NCBI GenBank assembly: GCA_031264875.1
Contig: JAISDK010000113.1
Span: 1 to 11,844, forward strand
Source of the DNA: Prevotellaceae bacterium
GTDB lineage: Bacteria; Bacteroidota; Bacteroidia; Bacteroidales; UBA932
DNA length: 11,844 nt
Direction of reading: 5' to 3'
Below the pieces are notes generated by a model. That model saw only the letters and a program-made list of their open reading frames with translations. It searched no databases and had not been told where the DNA came from. The position numbers and the translations under genes were made by a program. Within the stretch, counting starts at the first letter, position 1, and each line of letters opens with the position of its first letter. Positions 1-7,410 of this stretch are shown piece by piece.

Positions 1-1
1 A

Positions 2-958
2 AAAACACCTCCACCTCCACCATGGATTGTCATTCTCATTCTTGGCATACTTGCTGCGGCAGGCGCGTTGTTTTATATCCTCAGTAAGGACAATGATGAC
101 AAGGATAATGACAATAAGGATAAAAAAAAGAAAGATACTGAAATCGTTGAACCGGGACCTATCGCTGCAGATACTATTACTGTAACAATTAGCGGAGAAA
201 ACGTAACATTATCGTATTCCGGTGGAAAAGGCAAAATTTTCAAATGGTACACGGAAAGCTGTGGTGGAACGCTTATTGGCGAAGGCAACAATTTAAAAGT
301 AATTCCTACGAAAACAACAATTTATTATGGTCGTTGGGAAGATGGAGATAAAGTTTCCGATTGCGGGCGAATTACAGTAGTTACTTATCTTACTGAAAAG
401 CCGGATGTAGTTAGCGTTGAACCTTCAACTATAACTGGAGGGAAAAGCGCAACATTATCGTATTCTGGTGGAAAAGGTAAAATTTTCAAATGGTATTCAG
501 GAAGCTGTGGTGGAACGCTCATTGGCGAAGGCAATAATTTAAAAGTATCTCCTGTGAAAACAACAACTTATTATGGTCGTTGGGAAGATGGAGATATATT
601 TTCCGATTGCCAGCAAATTACAGTAAATGTTGAGGAAAAAGTGGGAGGAGGTACTCCTCGTCCTCCTATTAAAACTAAGATTTATCCTACCGGCAAATAC
701 GCAGGCAGTTTAAAAAACGGCATTCCGGAAGGCGACGGCAAAATGGTATATAAATGTCGTGTACAGATAGCAAAGCACGACGTCAACAATCCTGACCACT
801 ACGCCGAGTCAGGTGATTATTTCGATGGCTCGTGGGGTAACGGCGATATTGTCAGCGGTTATCTGTATAACCGCGACGGCAGTATCAAGGAACGGATAAT
901 TGCGCCCAAGCGCTTTAATGCGTATGATTTAATGAAAGACTCATGTCAGCCAAAATAA
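2..958 (+). CDS. Membrane-anchored protein with two Ig-like repeats and a MORN-like tail (5' end outside window)
   Basis: The reading frame is open from base 2, so the TTG at 68 is not the true start and the N-terminus lies upstream of the window. The visible part reads KTPPPPP, a hydrophobic helix starting WIVILILG (bases 23-82), then a run of Asp, Asn and Lys. Two Ig-like repeats follow (about bases 180-400 and 425-640), each with the core YSGGKGKIFKWY, then CGGTLIGEGNNLKV and TTxYYGRWEDG, a pattern common in Bacteroidota surface proteins. The tail (about 690-930) contains GKYAGSLKNGIPEGDGKMVY and a second YFDGSWGNG motif, resembling MORN repeats. I infer an N-terminal cytoplasmic domain and an extracytoplasmic C-terminal part. 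Bacteroidota proteins built this way can carry a signalling domain at the missing end, but nothing here shows one. It overlaps the next gene by 16 bp. Confidence 0.85.
   Translation, partial: KTPPPPPWIVILILGILAAAGALFYILSKDNDDKDNDNKDKKKKDTEIVEPGPIAADTITVTISGENVTLSYSGGKGKIFKWYTESCGGTLIGEGNNLKVIPTKTTIYYGRWEDGDKVSDCGRITVVTYLTEKPDVVSVEPSTITGGKSATLSYSGGKGKIFKWYSGSCGGTLIGEGNNLKVSPVKTTTYYGRWEDGDIFSDCQQITVNVEEKVGGGTPRPPIKTKIYPTGKYAGSLKNGIPEGDGKMVYKCRVQIAKHDVNNPDHYAESGDYFDGSWGNGDIVSGYLYNRDGSIKERIIAPKRFNAYDLMKDSCQPK
205..364 (+). repeat. Ig-like domain repeat, copy 1 of 2
   Basis: This 160-bp stretch recurs 246 bp (82 codons) downstream at 451-610 with few differences. It encodes the core of the Ig-like domain, from the TLSYSGGKGK strand to the final SDC. 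The exact in-frame offset and high DNA identity point to a fairly recent internal duplication. Confidence 0.85.
451..610 (+). repeat. Ig-like domain repeat, copy 2 of 2
   Basis: Second copy of the unit at 205-364. Protein differences are few (for example YTES versus YSGS, and VIPTKTTIYY versus VSPVKTTTYY). The paired cysteines (SCGG and SDC) are kept in both copies, which suggests a disulphide per domain outside the cytoplasm. Confidence 0.85.
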
Positions 959-2103
959 AAATCGCAACGCTTTCCGTATTTGGGATATTGGCTTTGTTCG
1001 CCGGCAACGCTCAGCAGGTATTTTACGCGCAGTCAGTACAGCAGCTTTACATGTCGCTGCCCGAAACGTGCGCGGTTGCCGGCAGCGCGACGATTGACAC
1101 GGTAGTCCTGTGCCGCAATATGGTACAGGGCGACATTGTGCCGATTGTTTACAGCTGGGACGAAAACCGCGTGCTGGAACATGTCGGCTATCGCTTTTTG
1201 TCCGACAGCGCTACAGTCAAAGATGTGATTGTCCGTTTTCTCGAAAGGGAATTGCTGTCGGCGCTGCTGTCGGACGATGTAAATCAAACGCTTGTCACTT
1301 ATCGCGAAAACGGTTTATCTGTCAAACTGGATAATGAGCCTGTAAAGCCAAGTCTGCTGAAAAACAGGCGACAGCTGTCGAACCTGTTGAAAAGCAGTCA
1401 GGGCATTACAATAAACTATGACGGCAAAAACTACGACATAACACTTTTGTGCGGCGACAGTCAGGAGCTGTCCTTTCAATTCAGGGCAGACAGCGAGCTG
1501 ATTACCGGAATGGACAAGAGGGAAAGGGAAATCCGACTTGCCTTCCAGCTAAAAAATCACAAGGCTGCCGGCAGTGTGTCTAACAGTAGCCTTACCTCGA
1601 CCGATTACAGTTATTTAAAACTGATGCGCGACACGATTTATGCGGACAGAGGAAGCTCGTATCTGATTCCGCAAGTCAACAACGATTTGTTTTACGTAAA
1701 AGCGGACAGCGCCTACAGCCTTGCCTTCGACAAGTCGCTGATTGCCGAATCGTTTTCCAACGCACTGCTTGTGCCGGCGGGCAACAGATGCAAAATCAAA
1801 GTCACGCACAGGATGTACGGCAAAACAGTGGAGAAATATACGGTGGAAAGCCGTGATTTCGACGATTATTTTTCGCACGGGTACGATCGGTATTTCGGTA
1901 TCGAATCGCTCAAAAAGGAAAAACTGACGGGAACGCTGATATTGAGCGACCGCAATGCCTGGAGTATTCACATGGCTTATGTGTCGGTTTCACTGGACGA
2001 TTTGCTGAATGGGGGTACAATGGAGATGCAACTGTACTCCAATATCCCTCAGCAAAATATAAAATCATTATTCGGTAAATATCATGGAAAAAAAGATAAA
2101 TAA
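943..2103 (+). CDS. Exported protein of unknown function (386 aa)
   Basis: I do not recognise this family. The protein starts with a signal peptide (a lysine-containing n-region, then ATLSVFGILALFAG, likely cleaved near residues 23-25), so it should be in the periplasm or outer membrane. The mature part is mixed alpha/beta with alternating polar and hydrophobic stretches, four scattered cysteines (two near residues 43 and 57), no second membrane helix and no lipobox. The ATG at 943 lies inside the last codons of the upstream gene (16-bp overlap), which points to translational coupling and supports this start. Its 3' end in turn overlaps the next gene by 20 bp. Its base composition looks more GC-rich than the upstream Ig-like gene. 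The function is not inferable beyond membership of this envelope operon. Confidence 0.85.
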   Translation: MSAKIKIATLSVFGILALFAGNAQQVFYAQSVQQLYMSLPETCAVAGSATIDTVVLCRNMVQGDIVPIVYSWDENRVLEHVGYRFLSDSATVKDVIVRFLERELLSALLSDDVNQTLVTYRENGLSVKLDNEPVKPSLLKNRRQLSNLLKSSQGITINYDGKNYDITLLCGDSQELSFQFRADSELITGMDKREREIRLAFQLKNHKAAGSVSNSSLTSTDYSYLKLMRDTIYADRGSSYLIPQVNNDLFYVKADSAYSLAFDKSLIAESFSNALLVPAGNRCKIKVTHRMYGKTVEKYTVESRDFDDYFSHGYDRYFGIESLKKEKLTGTLILSDRNAWSIHMAYVSVSLDDLLNGGTMEMQLYSNIPQQNIKSLFGKYHGKKDK

Positions 2104-2866
2104 TTTCAATTTTACAGTGACGATTTTGCTGATAATGACTTTTGCGCCATGTTTTCTTTCCGGACAGAATTATATGCCGAAAGAAAGAGCCAAAGAAATA
2201 AAGACGTCCGGCATGTATTATTGGGATGAATGTTCCGATTCAACCGTTTATGGCGCTAAAGACTGCGCTTTCGACGGTTTGAGGAGCATAATTATTCGAG
2301 ACGCCGTCAATCAGTCAATAAATCAGGATAAGGTGTTAGAGGCAATAGAGATGTACGCGCATTTCGACAGACTGCAGCAAATGGGCAGAATTAAAATTTT
2401 GGCGTGGATAGCAAAAGACCGTGTTTATACAAAAGATACGCTATCGCCCGACTCTACCGTTCAACAACCGCCTGTAAAAGAAGAGAAGGAAGAAAAACAG
2501 CACACACAATCACCCATACCGCAGACGGATACTGTATTTGTGCAGGGAGCGGGACGGACTCCTGTAAAACCCGACAGTCCCGTATTAAAGAAACTGCTTG
2601 CCTGCAAAACATATAAAGACGTCAGGCGCGTGGCAACAGCTAACGGTCTTATACGCGGCAAAATCAACAGTTCGGAAGGATTTGGCAACCCTGAAAAATG
2701 TATTATTGCCGTATTTCTTTCCGCAGACAGCACTCTATCGGCATTGCTTGATGTCGGCAGCGGTTCGCGTAAAGATTTGATGTCGGGCGAAACAATTCAA
2801 AATATCGAACAGCATTACAGCTGTGAAACATATTTTTTATGGTATCTACAACAGAAAAATAATTAA
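2084..2866 (+). CDS. Exported two-domain protein of unknown function (260 aa), possible LPP20-like N-terminal part
   Basis: Residues 1-27 form a signal peptide (MEKK, then a hydrophobic stretch ending CFLSGQ). Residues 28-115 look like one domain: a YYWDE motif, a helix with ARDA-like spacing (IIIRDAVNQSI), and a strand before KDRVY. This reminds me of the LPP20-like domains that Bacteroidales attach to envelope proteins, but that is weak pattern memory. Residues 120-168 are a low-complexity linker rich in Pro, Thr, Lys and Glu. Residues 169-260 form a second domain with the markers FGNPEKC, LLDVGSGSRKDLMSGE and a final YFLWYLQ. The start at 2084 overlaps the upstream gene by 20 bp, and only 12 bp separate the stop from the first of the three paralogues, so it is almost certainly co-transcribed. 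Its function is unknown. Confidence 0.8.
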   Translation: MEKKINNFNFTVTILLIMTFAPCFLSGQNYMPKERAKEIKTSGMYYWDECSDSTVYGAKDCAFDGLRSIIIRDAVNQSINQDKVLEAIEMYAHFDRLQQMGRIKILAWIAKDRVYTKDTLSPDSTVQQPPVKEEKEEKQHTQSPIPQTDTVFVQGAGRTPVKPDSPVLKKLLACKTYKDVRRVATANGLIRGKINSSEGFGNPEKCIIAVFLSADSTLSALLDVGSGSRKDLMSGETIQNIEQHYSCETYFLWYLQQKNN

Positions 2867-2878
2867 AACCAATAAGAT

Positions 2879-3895
2879 ATGATAAAGCACAAATTTATTC
2901 GACGGCTCGCTACAGTCATTTTTAGCTGCATATTTTGTGCCCTGACGTATGCACAGCATACAACCGAGTTCCTGTTTGTGGAAACAGCTTCCGATACTCT
3001 CAGGAAAATAATGCAAGCCAATGCGAAAGCGGTTTTTGCAGAAATCAGTAGCGCCTACGACAGCGACAAGTCAGGGCTTGATCTTTTACCGGCTAACGCT
3101 ACCAAAGATGCAATCAAACGTATTCATACCCTGTGGGCGACAAGCCATTTCTACTGTATCGAAACAGACATTACTGCACGGGTTTTACAATTGCCAAACG
3201 GCTGTTATCAGGTAAGAAATGTCCCTGTATATTTTGAACAGGATTCAATCAAGGAGAACAGGTATCAGGATATCGTGATTGAATTTGATGCCGTCGGCAA
3301 AGTCAATGATCTGTATATTGCCATTAACCATTATGAGGAAATTGTGAACAATGCCTTTGATGTCAGCGATATTAAGCACAGGCAAATGATTGTAAATTTT
3401 CTTGAAAATTTCCGCACGGCATATTACCGTAAGGATCTGCCGTTTTTGAGGTACGTTTACGACGAAGCCCATTTGATTATTAACAGCAATGCGCTGCAAC
3501 AGCAAAAACAGAGCGATATTCCCGTATCGGAGGATACGCAAAAAATACAGTACCACATTCAAAATAAAAAGCAGTATATCAACAAGCTGGAAAAAATTTT
3601 TAAAACCAATGCATATATCAGCGTTAAGTTTGAGAATATTGGGGTAACACGCCACGAAGGACACCCTAATGTCTATGGCGTTACACTGAAACAGGAATGG
3701 TACGCTTCGGGTGGATATCAGGATGCCGGCTGGATGTTTTTGATGATTGACTTCGATGACGAAGAAAACCCGCTTATCTGGGTAAGCGCCTGGCAACCGT
3801 TGAAAAACCCGATAACAGGTGAAGACATTGATTATTCCACGGAAGAGATTTTCACTTTGGAAGATTTTCCTTTTGCTCCTTTTGCAGATAAATAG
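2879..3895 (+). CDS. Exported NTF2-like protein, tandem paralogue 1 (338 aa)
   Basis: A signal peptide (residues 1-25, likely cleaved after TYA) leads into an N-terminal domain (about 28-165) and a C-terminal domain (about 170-338). The C-terminal part has the look of the NTF2/SnoaL-like fold: a helix with FLENFRTAYYRKDL, then VYDEAHLII, a QYHIQNKKQYINKLEKIF helix, and strands with NVYGVTLKQEWYASGG and WMFLMIDF, ending in WQPL. Such domains are common in exported Bacteroidales proteins and may bind small ligands or simply form dimers; no catalytic set is evident. Cysteines 93 and 109 are conserved in all three copies. This copy diverges most in the NTF2 motif (YDEAHLIINSN, where copy 3 has YSEDALIITGK). 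It starts 12 bp after the upstream gene, and the start context ATAAGATATGATAAAG is shared with copy 3. Confidence 0.85.
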   Translation: MIKHKFIRRLATVIFSCIFCALTYAQHTTEFLFVETASDTLRKIMQANAKAVFAEISSAYDSDKSGLDLLPANATKDAIKRIHTLWATSHFYCIETDITARVLQLPNGCYQVRNVPVYFEQDSIKENRYQDIVIEFDAVGKVNDLYIAINHYEEIVNNAFDVSDIKHRQMIVNFLENFRTAYYRKDLPFLRYVYDEAHLIINSNALQQQKQSDIPVSEDTQKIQYHIQNKKQYINKLEKIFKTNAYISVKFENIGVTRHEGHPNVYGVTLKQEWYASGGYQDAGWMFLMIDFDDEENPLIWVSAWQPLKNPITGEDIDYSTEEIFTLEDFPFAPFADK

Positions 3896-3922
3896 ATAAT
3901 TACAGTTAAAAACTAATAAGAC

Positions 3923-4939
3923 ATGATAAAGCACAAGTTTATTCTACGATTCGCCCCGGTTTTTCTGGGTTGCATATTTTGCGTTCAGGCGTATGCACAG
4001 AATACAACCGAGTTCCTGTTTGTGGAGACAGCCTCCGACAATCTCAGAAAAATAATGCAAACTAATGCGAAAGCAGTTTTTGTAGAAATCAACAGCGCCT
4101 GCGACCAGGACAAGCCGGGACTTAATCTTTTACCTGCTAATGTTACCGCAGATGCGAGCAAACGTATTCATACCTTGTGGGCGACAAGCCATTTCTACTG
4201 TACCGAAACAGACATTACCGCACGGGTTTTACAATTGCCAAACGGCTGTTATCAGGTAAGGAATGTCCCTGTATATTTCGAACAGGATTCAATCGAGGAG
4301 AACAGGCATCAGGATATAGCGATTGAATTTGACGCCACCGGTAAGGTCAGCGATCTGTATATTGCCATTAAGGGGTGTGTTATATATGTGGCCAATGACG
4401 ACGAGGTCAGCGATATGGCGCACAGACAAATGATTGTGAATTTTCTTGAAAATTTCCGCACGGCATATAACCGTAAGGATCTGAAGTTTTTGAAAGCTGT
4501 TTACAGCGAAGACCTTTTGATTATTGCCGGCAAAGTATTGATTCAGCAAAAACAGGGCGATACTAACGTATTGGAGGGTACACAAAAAATACAGTACCAC
4601 ATTCAAAACAAAAAGCAGTATATCGACAAGCTGGAAAGAATTTTTAAAAACAATGTATATCTCAACGTCAAGTTTGATAAGATTGCGGTAGTTCGCCACG
4701 AAGAACACCCTAATGTCTATGGCGTTACACTGAAACAGGAATGGTATGCTTCAGGCGGATATCAGGATGTAGGCTGGATGTTTTTGATGATTGACTTCGA
4801 TGACGAAATAAACCCTCTTATCTGGGTACGAACCTGGCAACCGTTGAAAAACCCGATAACAGGTGAAGACATTGATTATTCCACGGAAGAGATTTTCACT
4901 TTGGGAGATTTTCCTTTTGCTCCTTTTGCAGATGAATAG
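3923..4939 (+). CDS. Exported NTF2-like protein, tandem paralogue 2 (338 aa)
   Basis: It has the same length and layout as its neighbours: signal peptide ending near AYA (residue 25), N-terminal domain, then an NTF2-like domain from about residue 170 (FLENFRTAYNRKDL, VYSEDLLIIAGKV). It begins exactly 1044 bp after copy 1, leaving a 27-bp spacer. Residues 95-124 are identical in all three copies. The segment at about 148-168 (IKGCVIYVANDDEVSDM) differs strongly from both other copies and adds a cysteine. The last roughly 40 residues and the following spacer are almost identical in DNA to copy 1, whereas earlier parts match copy 3 better, so the gene looks like a mosaic. Its function is unknown; an envelope location is inferred from the signal peptide. 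Confidence 0.85.
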   Translation: MIKHKFILRFAPVFLGCIFCVQAYAQNTTEFLFVETASDNLRKIMQTNAKAVFVEINSACDQDKPGLNLLPANVTADASKRIHTLWATSHFYCTETDITARVLQLPNGCYQVRNVPVYFEQDSIEENRHQDIAIEFDATGKVSDLYIAIKGCVIYVANDDEVSDMAHRQMIVNFLENFRTAYNRKDLKFLKAVYSEDLLIIAGKVLIQQKQGDTNVLEGTQKIQYHIQNKKQYIDKLERIFKNNVYLNVKFDKIAVVRHEEHPNVYGVTLKQEWYASGGYQDVGWMFLMIDFDDEINPLIWVRTWQPLKNPITGEDIDYSTEEIFTLGDFPFAPFADE

Positions 4940-4966
4940 ATAATTATAATTAAAAACTAATAAGAT

Positions 4967-5983
4967 ATGATAAAGTATAATTTTATTCGGCGATTCGCCA
5001 CAGTTTTTTTGGGTTGCGTATTTTGCGCCCTGACGTATGCACAGCATACAACCGAGTTCCTGTTTGTGGAGACAGCCTCCGACTATCTCAGGAAAATAAT
5101 GCAAACCAATGCGAAAGCAGTTTTTGCAGAAATCCACAGCGCCCGGGATCAGGACAAGCCGGGACTTGATCTTTTACCGGCTAACGTTACCAAAGATGCA
5201 ATCAAACGTATTCAAACCCTGTGGGCGACAAGCCATTTCTACTGTACCGAAACAGACATTACCGCACGGGTTTTACAATTGCCAAACGGCTGTTATCAGG
5301 TAAGAAATGTCCCTGTATATTTCGAACAGGATTCAATCGAGGAGAACAGGTATCAGGATATCGCGATTGAATTTGACGCCGCCGGCAAAGTCAGCGATCT
5401 GTATAAAGTCATTAACCAGTATGGCGACATTATGAACAATGCCTCCGAAGTCAGCGATATAAAGCACAGGCAAATGGTTGTGAATTTTCTTGAAAATTTC
5501 CGCACGGCATACAACCGTAAGGATCTGCCGTTTTTGAGAAGTGTTTACAGCGAAGACGCCCTGATTATTACCGGCAAAGTACTGCAACAGCAAAAACGGA
5601 GCGATATTCCCGTATCAAATAATACACAAAAAATACTGTACAGTACTCAAAACAAAAAGCAGTATATCAACAAGCTGGAAAGCATTTTTAACAACAATAC
5701 ATATCTCAACATCAAGTTTGATAGTATTGCAGTAGTTCGCCACGAAGGACATCCTAATGTCTATGGCGTTACGTTGAAACAGGACTGGTACGCTTCGGGC
5801 GGATATCAGGATGTAGGCTGGCTGTTTCTGATGATTGATTTCGATGCAGAAGCAAACCCGCTCATCTGGGTACGAACTTGGCAACCGTTGAAAAATCCGA
5901 TAACAGGCGAAGACATTTATTATGCCACGGAAGATATTTTGGGGTTGGGAGATTTTCCTTTTGTTCCTGTTGCAAATAAATAG
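4967..5983 (+). CDS. Exported NTF2-like protein, tandem paralogue 3 (338 aa)
   Basis: This is the third copy, again exactly 1044 bp downstream of the previous one, with a 27-bp spacer. The signal peptide ends at TYA (residue 25), and the NTF2-like region starts near residue 170 with FLENFRTAYNRKDLPFL and VYSEDALIITGKVL, the most canonical form of that motif among the three. It resembles copy 1 at residues 148-168 and at QQQKxSDIPVS, but copy 2 at RFATVFLGC, DQDKPGL, VYSED and WVRTWQPL. The C-terminus (YYATEDILGLGDFPFVPVANK) differs from the other two. The next gene starts 25 bp after the stop, and the spacer begins with the same TAGATAATTATA seen after copy 2, so transcription probably continues. 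No catalytic motif is visible. Confidence 0.85.
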   Translation: MIKYNFIRRFATVFLGCVFCALTYAQHTTEFLFVETASDYLRKIMQTNAKAVFAEIHSARDQDKPGLDLLPANVTKDAIKRIQTLWATSHFYCTETDITARVLQLPNGCYQVRNVPVYFEQDSIEENRYQDIAIEFDAAGKVSDLYKVINQYGDIMNNASEVSDIKHRQMVVNFLENFRTAYNRKDLPFLRSVYSEDALIITGKVLQQQKRSDIPVSNNTQKILYSTQNKKQYINKLESIFNNNTYLNIKFDSIAVVRHEGHPNVYGVTLKQDWYASGGYQDVGWLFLMIDFDAEANPLIWVRTWQPLKNPITGEDIYYATEDILGLGDFPFVPVANK

Positions 5984-6008
5984 ATAATTATAAAATAAAT
6001 AATTAATT

Positions 6009-6902
6009 ATGAAAAAAACATGTTTTATAATATTACTTGTATTAATTAGTACTGCGCCGGTATTTTCGCAGAGACTGAAAGAACTGATTATTGAAGGCGA
6101 CAATAGCCCGCAGGCATTTTATAAAGGACAGGGCTGTACGGCGGAAGACGGTGTGCTTGTATTTTACTCCGCCATTACAAATCTGGAATTTGACATGCCA
6201 AATTCGCGCAGCCGTTTAATTAAAATAGCCCCTTACGACCGGAGATACAACTGCTATGTGCTTTGTGTTCAGCCTACCGATACGCAAATAGGCGGAATTG
6301 CGCGATACAGTCTCAGCATTACCGCAGAAGGATACAAACCTGTACCCGTTTTTTATGTGAGTAATGTCAAAGCCGCTGTAACGCAGTATTTCAGTGTAAA
6401 TGGTAAAAAAGTGAAAAAGGGGTATATCGGGCTGGGAGTCGGATTATCCACTTTGCTGGCGGAATATACCGATATAGAGAGTAACGGATTGCAATTCAAC
6501 GTTAATGCCGGATATCTGATCGGCAATAATGTCGGAATCACCGCTTCATTCCTGTTTACCTCCTATACAACGGATTACGATGCCAAAACAGGACTTACAG
6601 GAGGATTTATCGGCCCCCTGATTTCCTTTTCCAACTCTTTACAAAAAGTGGAATACGACATCCGTCCCACAATAGGCTTTGTTTCCGGAAAAATCAAAGG
6701 CTCAAATGTATCATTCAAAACCGAAAATATGGCATTAGCGGTCGGAGTTGGCGGCTCCATAAGGTGGAATGTCTCAAATTTAATCTCTCTTACAGGTAAT
6801 CTGGATACATATTTTCATGGAGAATTTAAAGAATCGGATGTTTTTACATTGGAACCACTGTCGTCTGTTGGAATTTCGGCAGGCATAAATTTTAGATTTT
6901 AA
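6009..6902 (+). CDS. Exported protein with PEGA-like N-terminal region and outer-membrane beta-barrel (297 aa)
   Basis: The signal peptide is MKKTCFIILLVLISTAPVFSQ (cleavage after about residue 20). Residues 22-130 carry strands and a SLSITAEGYKPVPVFYV stretch, reminiscent of PEGA-type beta domains that precede barrels in Bacteroidales; this part is tentative. From residue 138 (YIGLGVGLS) to the end the sequence alternates hydrophobic and polar residues in Gly- and aromatic-rich strands, and it finishes GINFRF with a terminal phenylalanine, the usual signature of a Bam-assembled outer-membrane barrel. About 160 residues suit an eight-strand barrel. It begins 25 bp after the third paralogue and is probably the last gene of that operon, because a 220-bp spacer with a stem-loop follows. 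I would call it an outer-membrane protein of unknown ligand. Confidence 0.8.
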   Translation: MKKTCFIILLVLISTAPVFSQRLKELIIEGDNSPQAFYKGQGCTAEDGVLVFYSAITNLEFDMPNSRSRLIKIAPYDRRYNCYVLCVQPTDTQIGGIARYSLSITAEGYKPVPVFYVSNVKAAVTQYFSVNGKKVKKGYIGLGVGLSTLLAEYTDIESNGLQFNVNAGYLIGNNVGITASFLFTSYTTDYDAKTGLTGGFIGPLISFSNSLQKVEYDIRPTIGFVSGKIKGSNVSFKTENMALAVGVGGSIRWNVSNLISLTGNLDTYFHGEFKESDVFTLEPLSSVGISAGINFRF

Positions 6903-6911
6903 GGTAAAACT

Positions 6912-6944
6912 GGATACTGCATACTCTTGCAGATTGCCGTATCC
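6912..6944 (+). terminator. Weak stem-loop after the first operon, possible terminator
   Basis: GGATAC (6912-6917) can pair with GTATCC (6939-6944), with a further TGCA/TGCA pairing possible inside the loop. It lies 10 bp after the barrel gene stop and is followed by TTATTATTA rather than a clean T-run, so terminator function is only plausible. Confidence 0.35.
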
Positions 6945-6973
6945 TTATTATTAATGTATATAAACTAAAGTAT

Positions 6974-7129
6974 ATGAATAGAAAACTGTATTTGACGTCC
7001 GCCTTCCCCGCACGGGGAATATATGCGCGGAATATCACTGCCAAGAATGTCAGCAGTGACGGAACCCCTGCAATAATTATGGCATCGGATAAGGTGTTAA
7101 TGTTAAACTTCGAAAAACGCCGGTCATGA
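6974..7129 (+). CDS. Possible 51-residue small ORF coupled to the lipoprotein gene
   Basis: An uninterrupted 51-codon frame runs from ATG at 6974 to a TGA at 7127-7129, so its stop overlaps the lipoprotein start as ATGA, the classic arrangement for translational coupling. A weak purine stretch (TAAAG) sits upstream of the start. The peptide begins MNRKLYLTSAFPARGIYARN and has a short hydrophobic section (PAIIMASDKVLMLNF) but no convincing signal peptide, and I recognise no family. It contains a TTCCCC-GCAC-GGGGAA stem-loop (7004-7019) and a TCACTGC/GCAGTGA stem-loop (7035-7059), so it may be a leader peptide or regulatory leader rather than a functional protein. The 18-codon ORF at 10212-10268 has the same design. 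A chance open frame remains possible. Confidence 0.4.
   Translation: MNRKLYLTSAFPARGIYARNITAKNVSSDGTPAIIMASDKVLMLNFEKRRS
7004..7019 (+). promoter_or_regulatory. Stem-loop TTCCCC-GCAC-GGGGAA
   Basis: A perfect 6-bp stem with a GCAC tetraloop lies about 107 bp before the lipoprotein start. It resembles the CCCCC-GCAT-GGGGG stem-loop at 10234-10247, which sits 17 bp before the barrel gene. In both places the hairpin falls in the same phase of a small ORF (CCC GCA YGG GGx). Confidence 0.5.
7035..7059 (+). promoter_or_regulatory. Stem-loop TCACTGC/GCAGTGA
   Basis: A perfect 7-bp inverted repeat (7035-7041 with 7053-7059) encloses an 11-nt loop. It lies in the leader before the lipoprotein gene and inside the possible small ORF. 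No T-run follows, so it is not an obvious terminator; it could be a protein-binding site or an RNA hairpin. Confidence 0.4.
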
Positions 7130-7410
7130 AAAAATTCTTTTTACTCCTGATACTTGTGGCCGGATCGGTATTTATCTCAAACGGATGCTCCTCGGACGAC
7201 GATAACGAAGAGATCGAAGATTTGGCAAAAAAAGCCGCCGTTGAATTTTGCAACTGTTTCAAGACAAAGTCGAAAGACGCATGTCTGAAAGAACTGAAAT
7301 CCAATTATGACGAAAGCGATTATCTGAACAACCGCTTTGTCGAGGCTTTCAACAAAGCACAGTCATGCGATGTGCTTCTTGAGATAATCACTCTGCCGGG
7401 AGGTAATTAG
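7126..7410 (+). CDS. Small cysteine-containing lipoprotein, probably surface exposed (94 aa)
   Basis: The N-terminus is MKKFFLLLILVAGSVFISNGC, a type II signal peptide with Cys21 as the lipidated residue; the box SNGC is relaxed, as is usual in Bacteroidota. It is followed at once by SSDDDN, which matches the acidic lipoprotein export signal described for Bacteroidota surface lipoproteins, so display on the outside of the outer membrane is likely. The mature part is about 70 residues, highly charged and helical, with cysteines at 42, 44, 53 and 81 (FCNCF, DACLKEL, QSCDV), enough for two disulphides. I do not recognise a functional family. The start overlaps the stop of the preceding small ORF (ATGA). 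No gene follows closely: 367 bp of repeat-rich DNA lies downstream. Confidence 0.8.
   Translation: MKKFFLLLILVAGSVFISNGCSSDDDNEEIEDLAKKAAVEFCNCFKTKSKDACLKELKSNYDESDYLNNRFVEAFNKAQSCDVLLEIITLPGGN

Larger units (their letters stand above)
2879..6008 (+). repeat. Three-copy tandem gene duplication, 1044-bp period
   Basis: Starts at 2879, 3923 and 4967 are spaced by exactly 1044 bp, and all three products are 338 residues long, so no net indel has accumulated. Each unit ends with TAGATAATTA, and the second and third units open with AAAACTAATAAGAYATGATAAAG-like sequence (the first has a close variant). The longest conserved block encodes residues 95-124 in every copy. The most variable blocks encode about residues 148-168 and 195-225. 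Confidence 0.9.

Noticed and set aside
68..70. TTG at 68 as the start of the first gene
   Set aside because: The frame is open to the window edge and the residues before it complete the membrane helix and a proline-rich linker, so the gene begins upstream.
3245..3934. Minus-strand open frames repeated opposite each of the three paralogues
   Set aside because: They recur because the sense genes are duplicated; they start and stop inconsistently between copies and show no domain.
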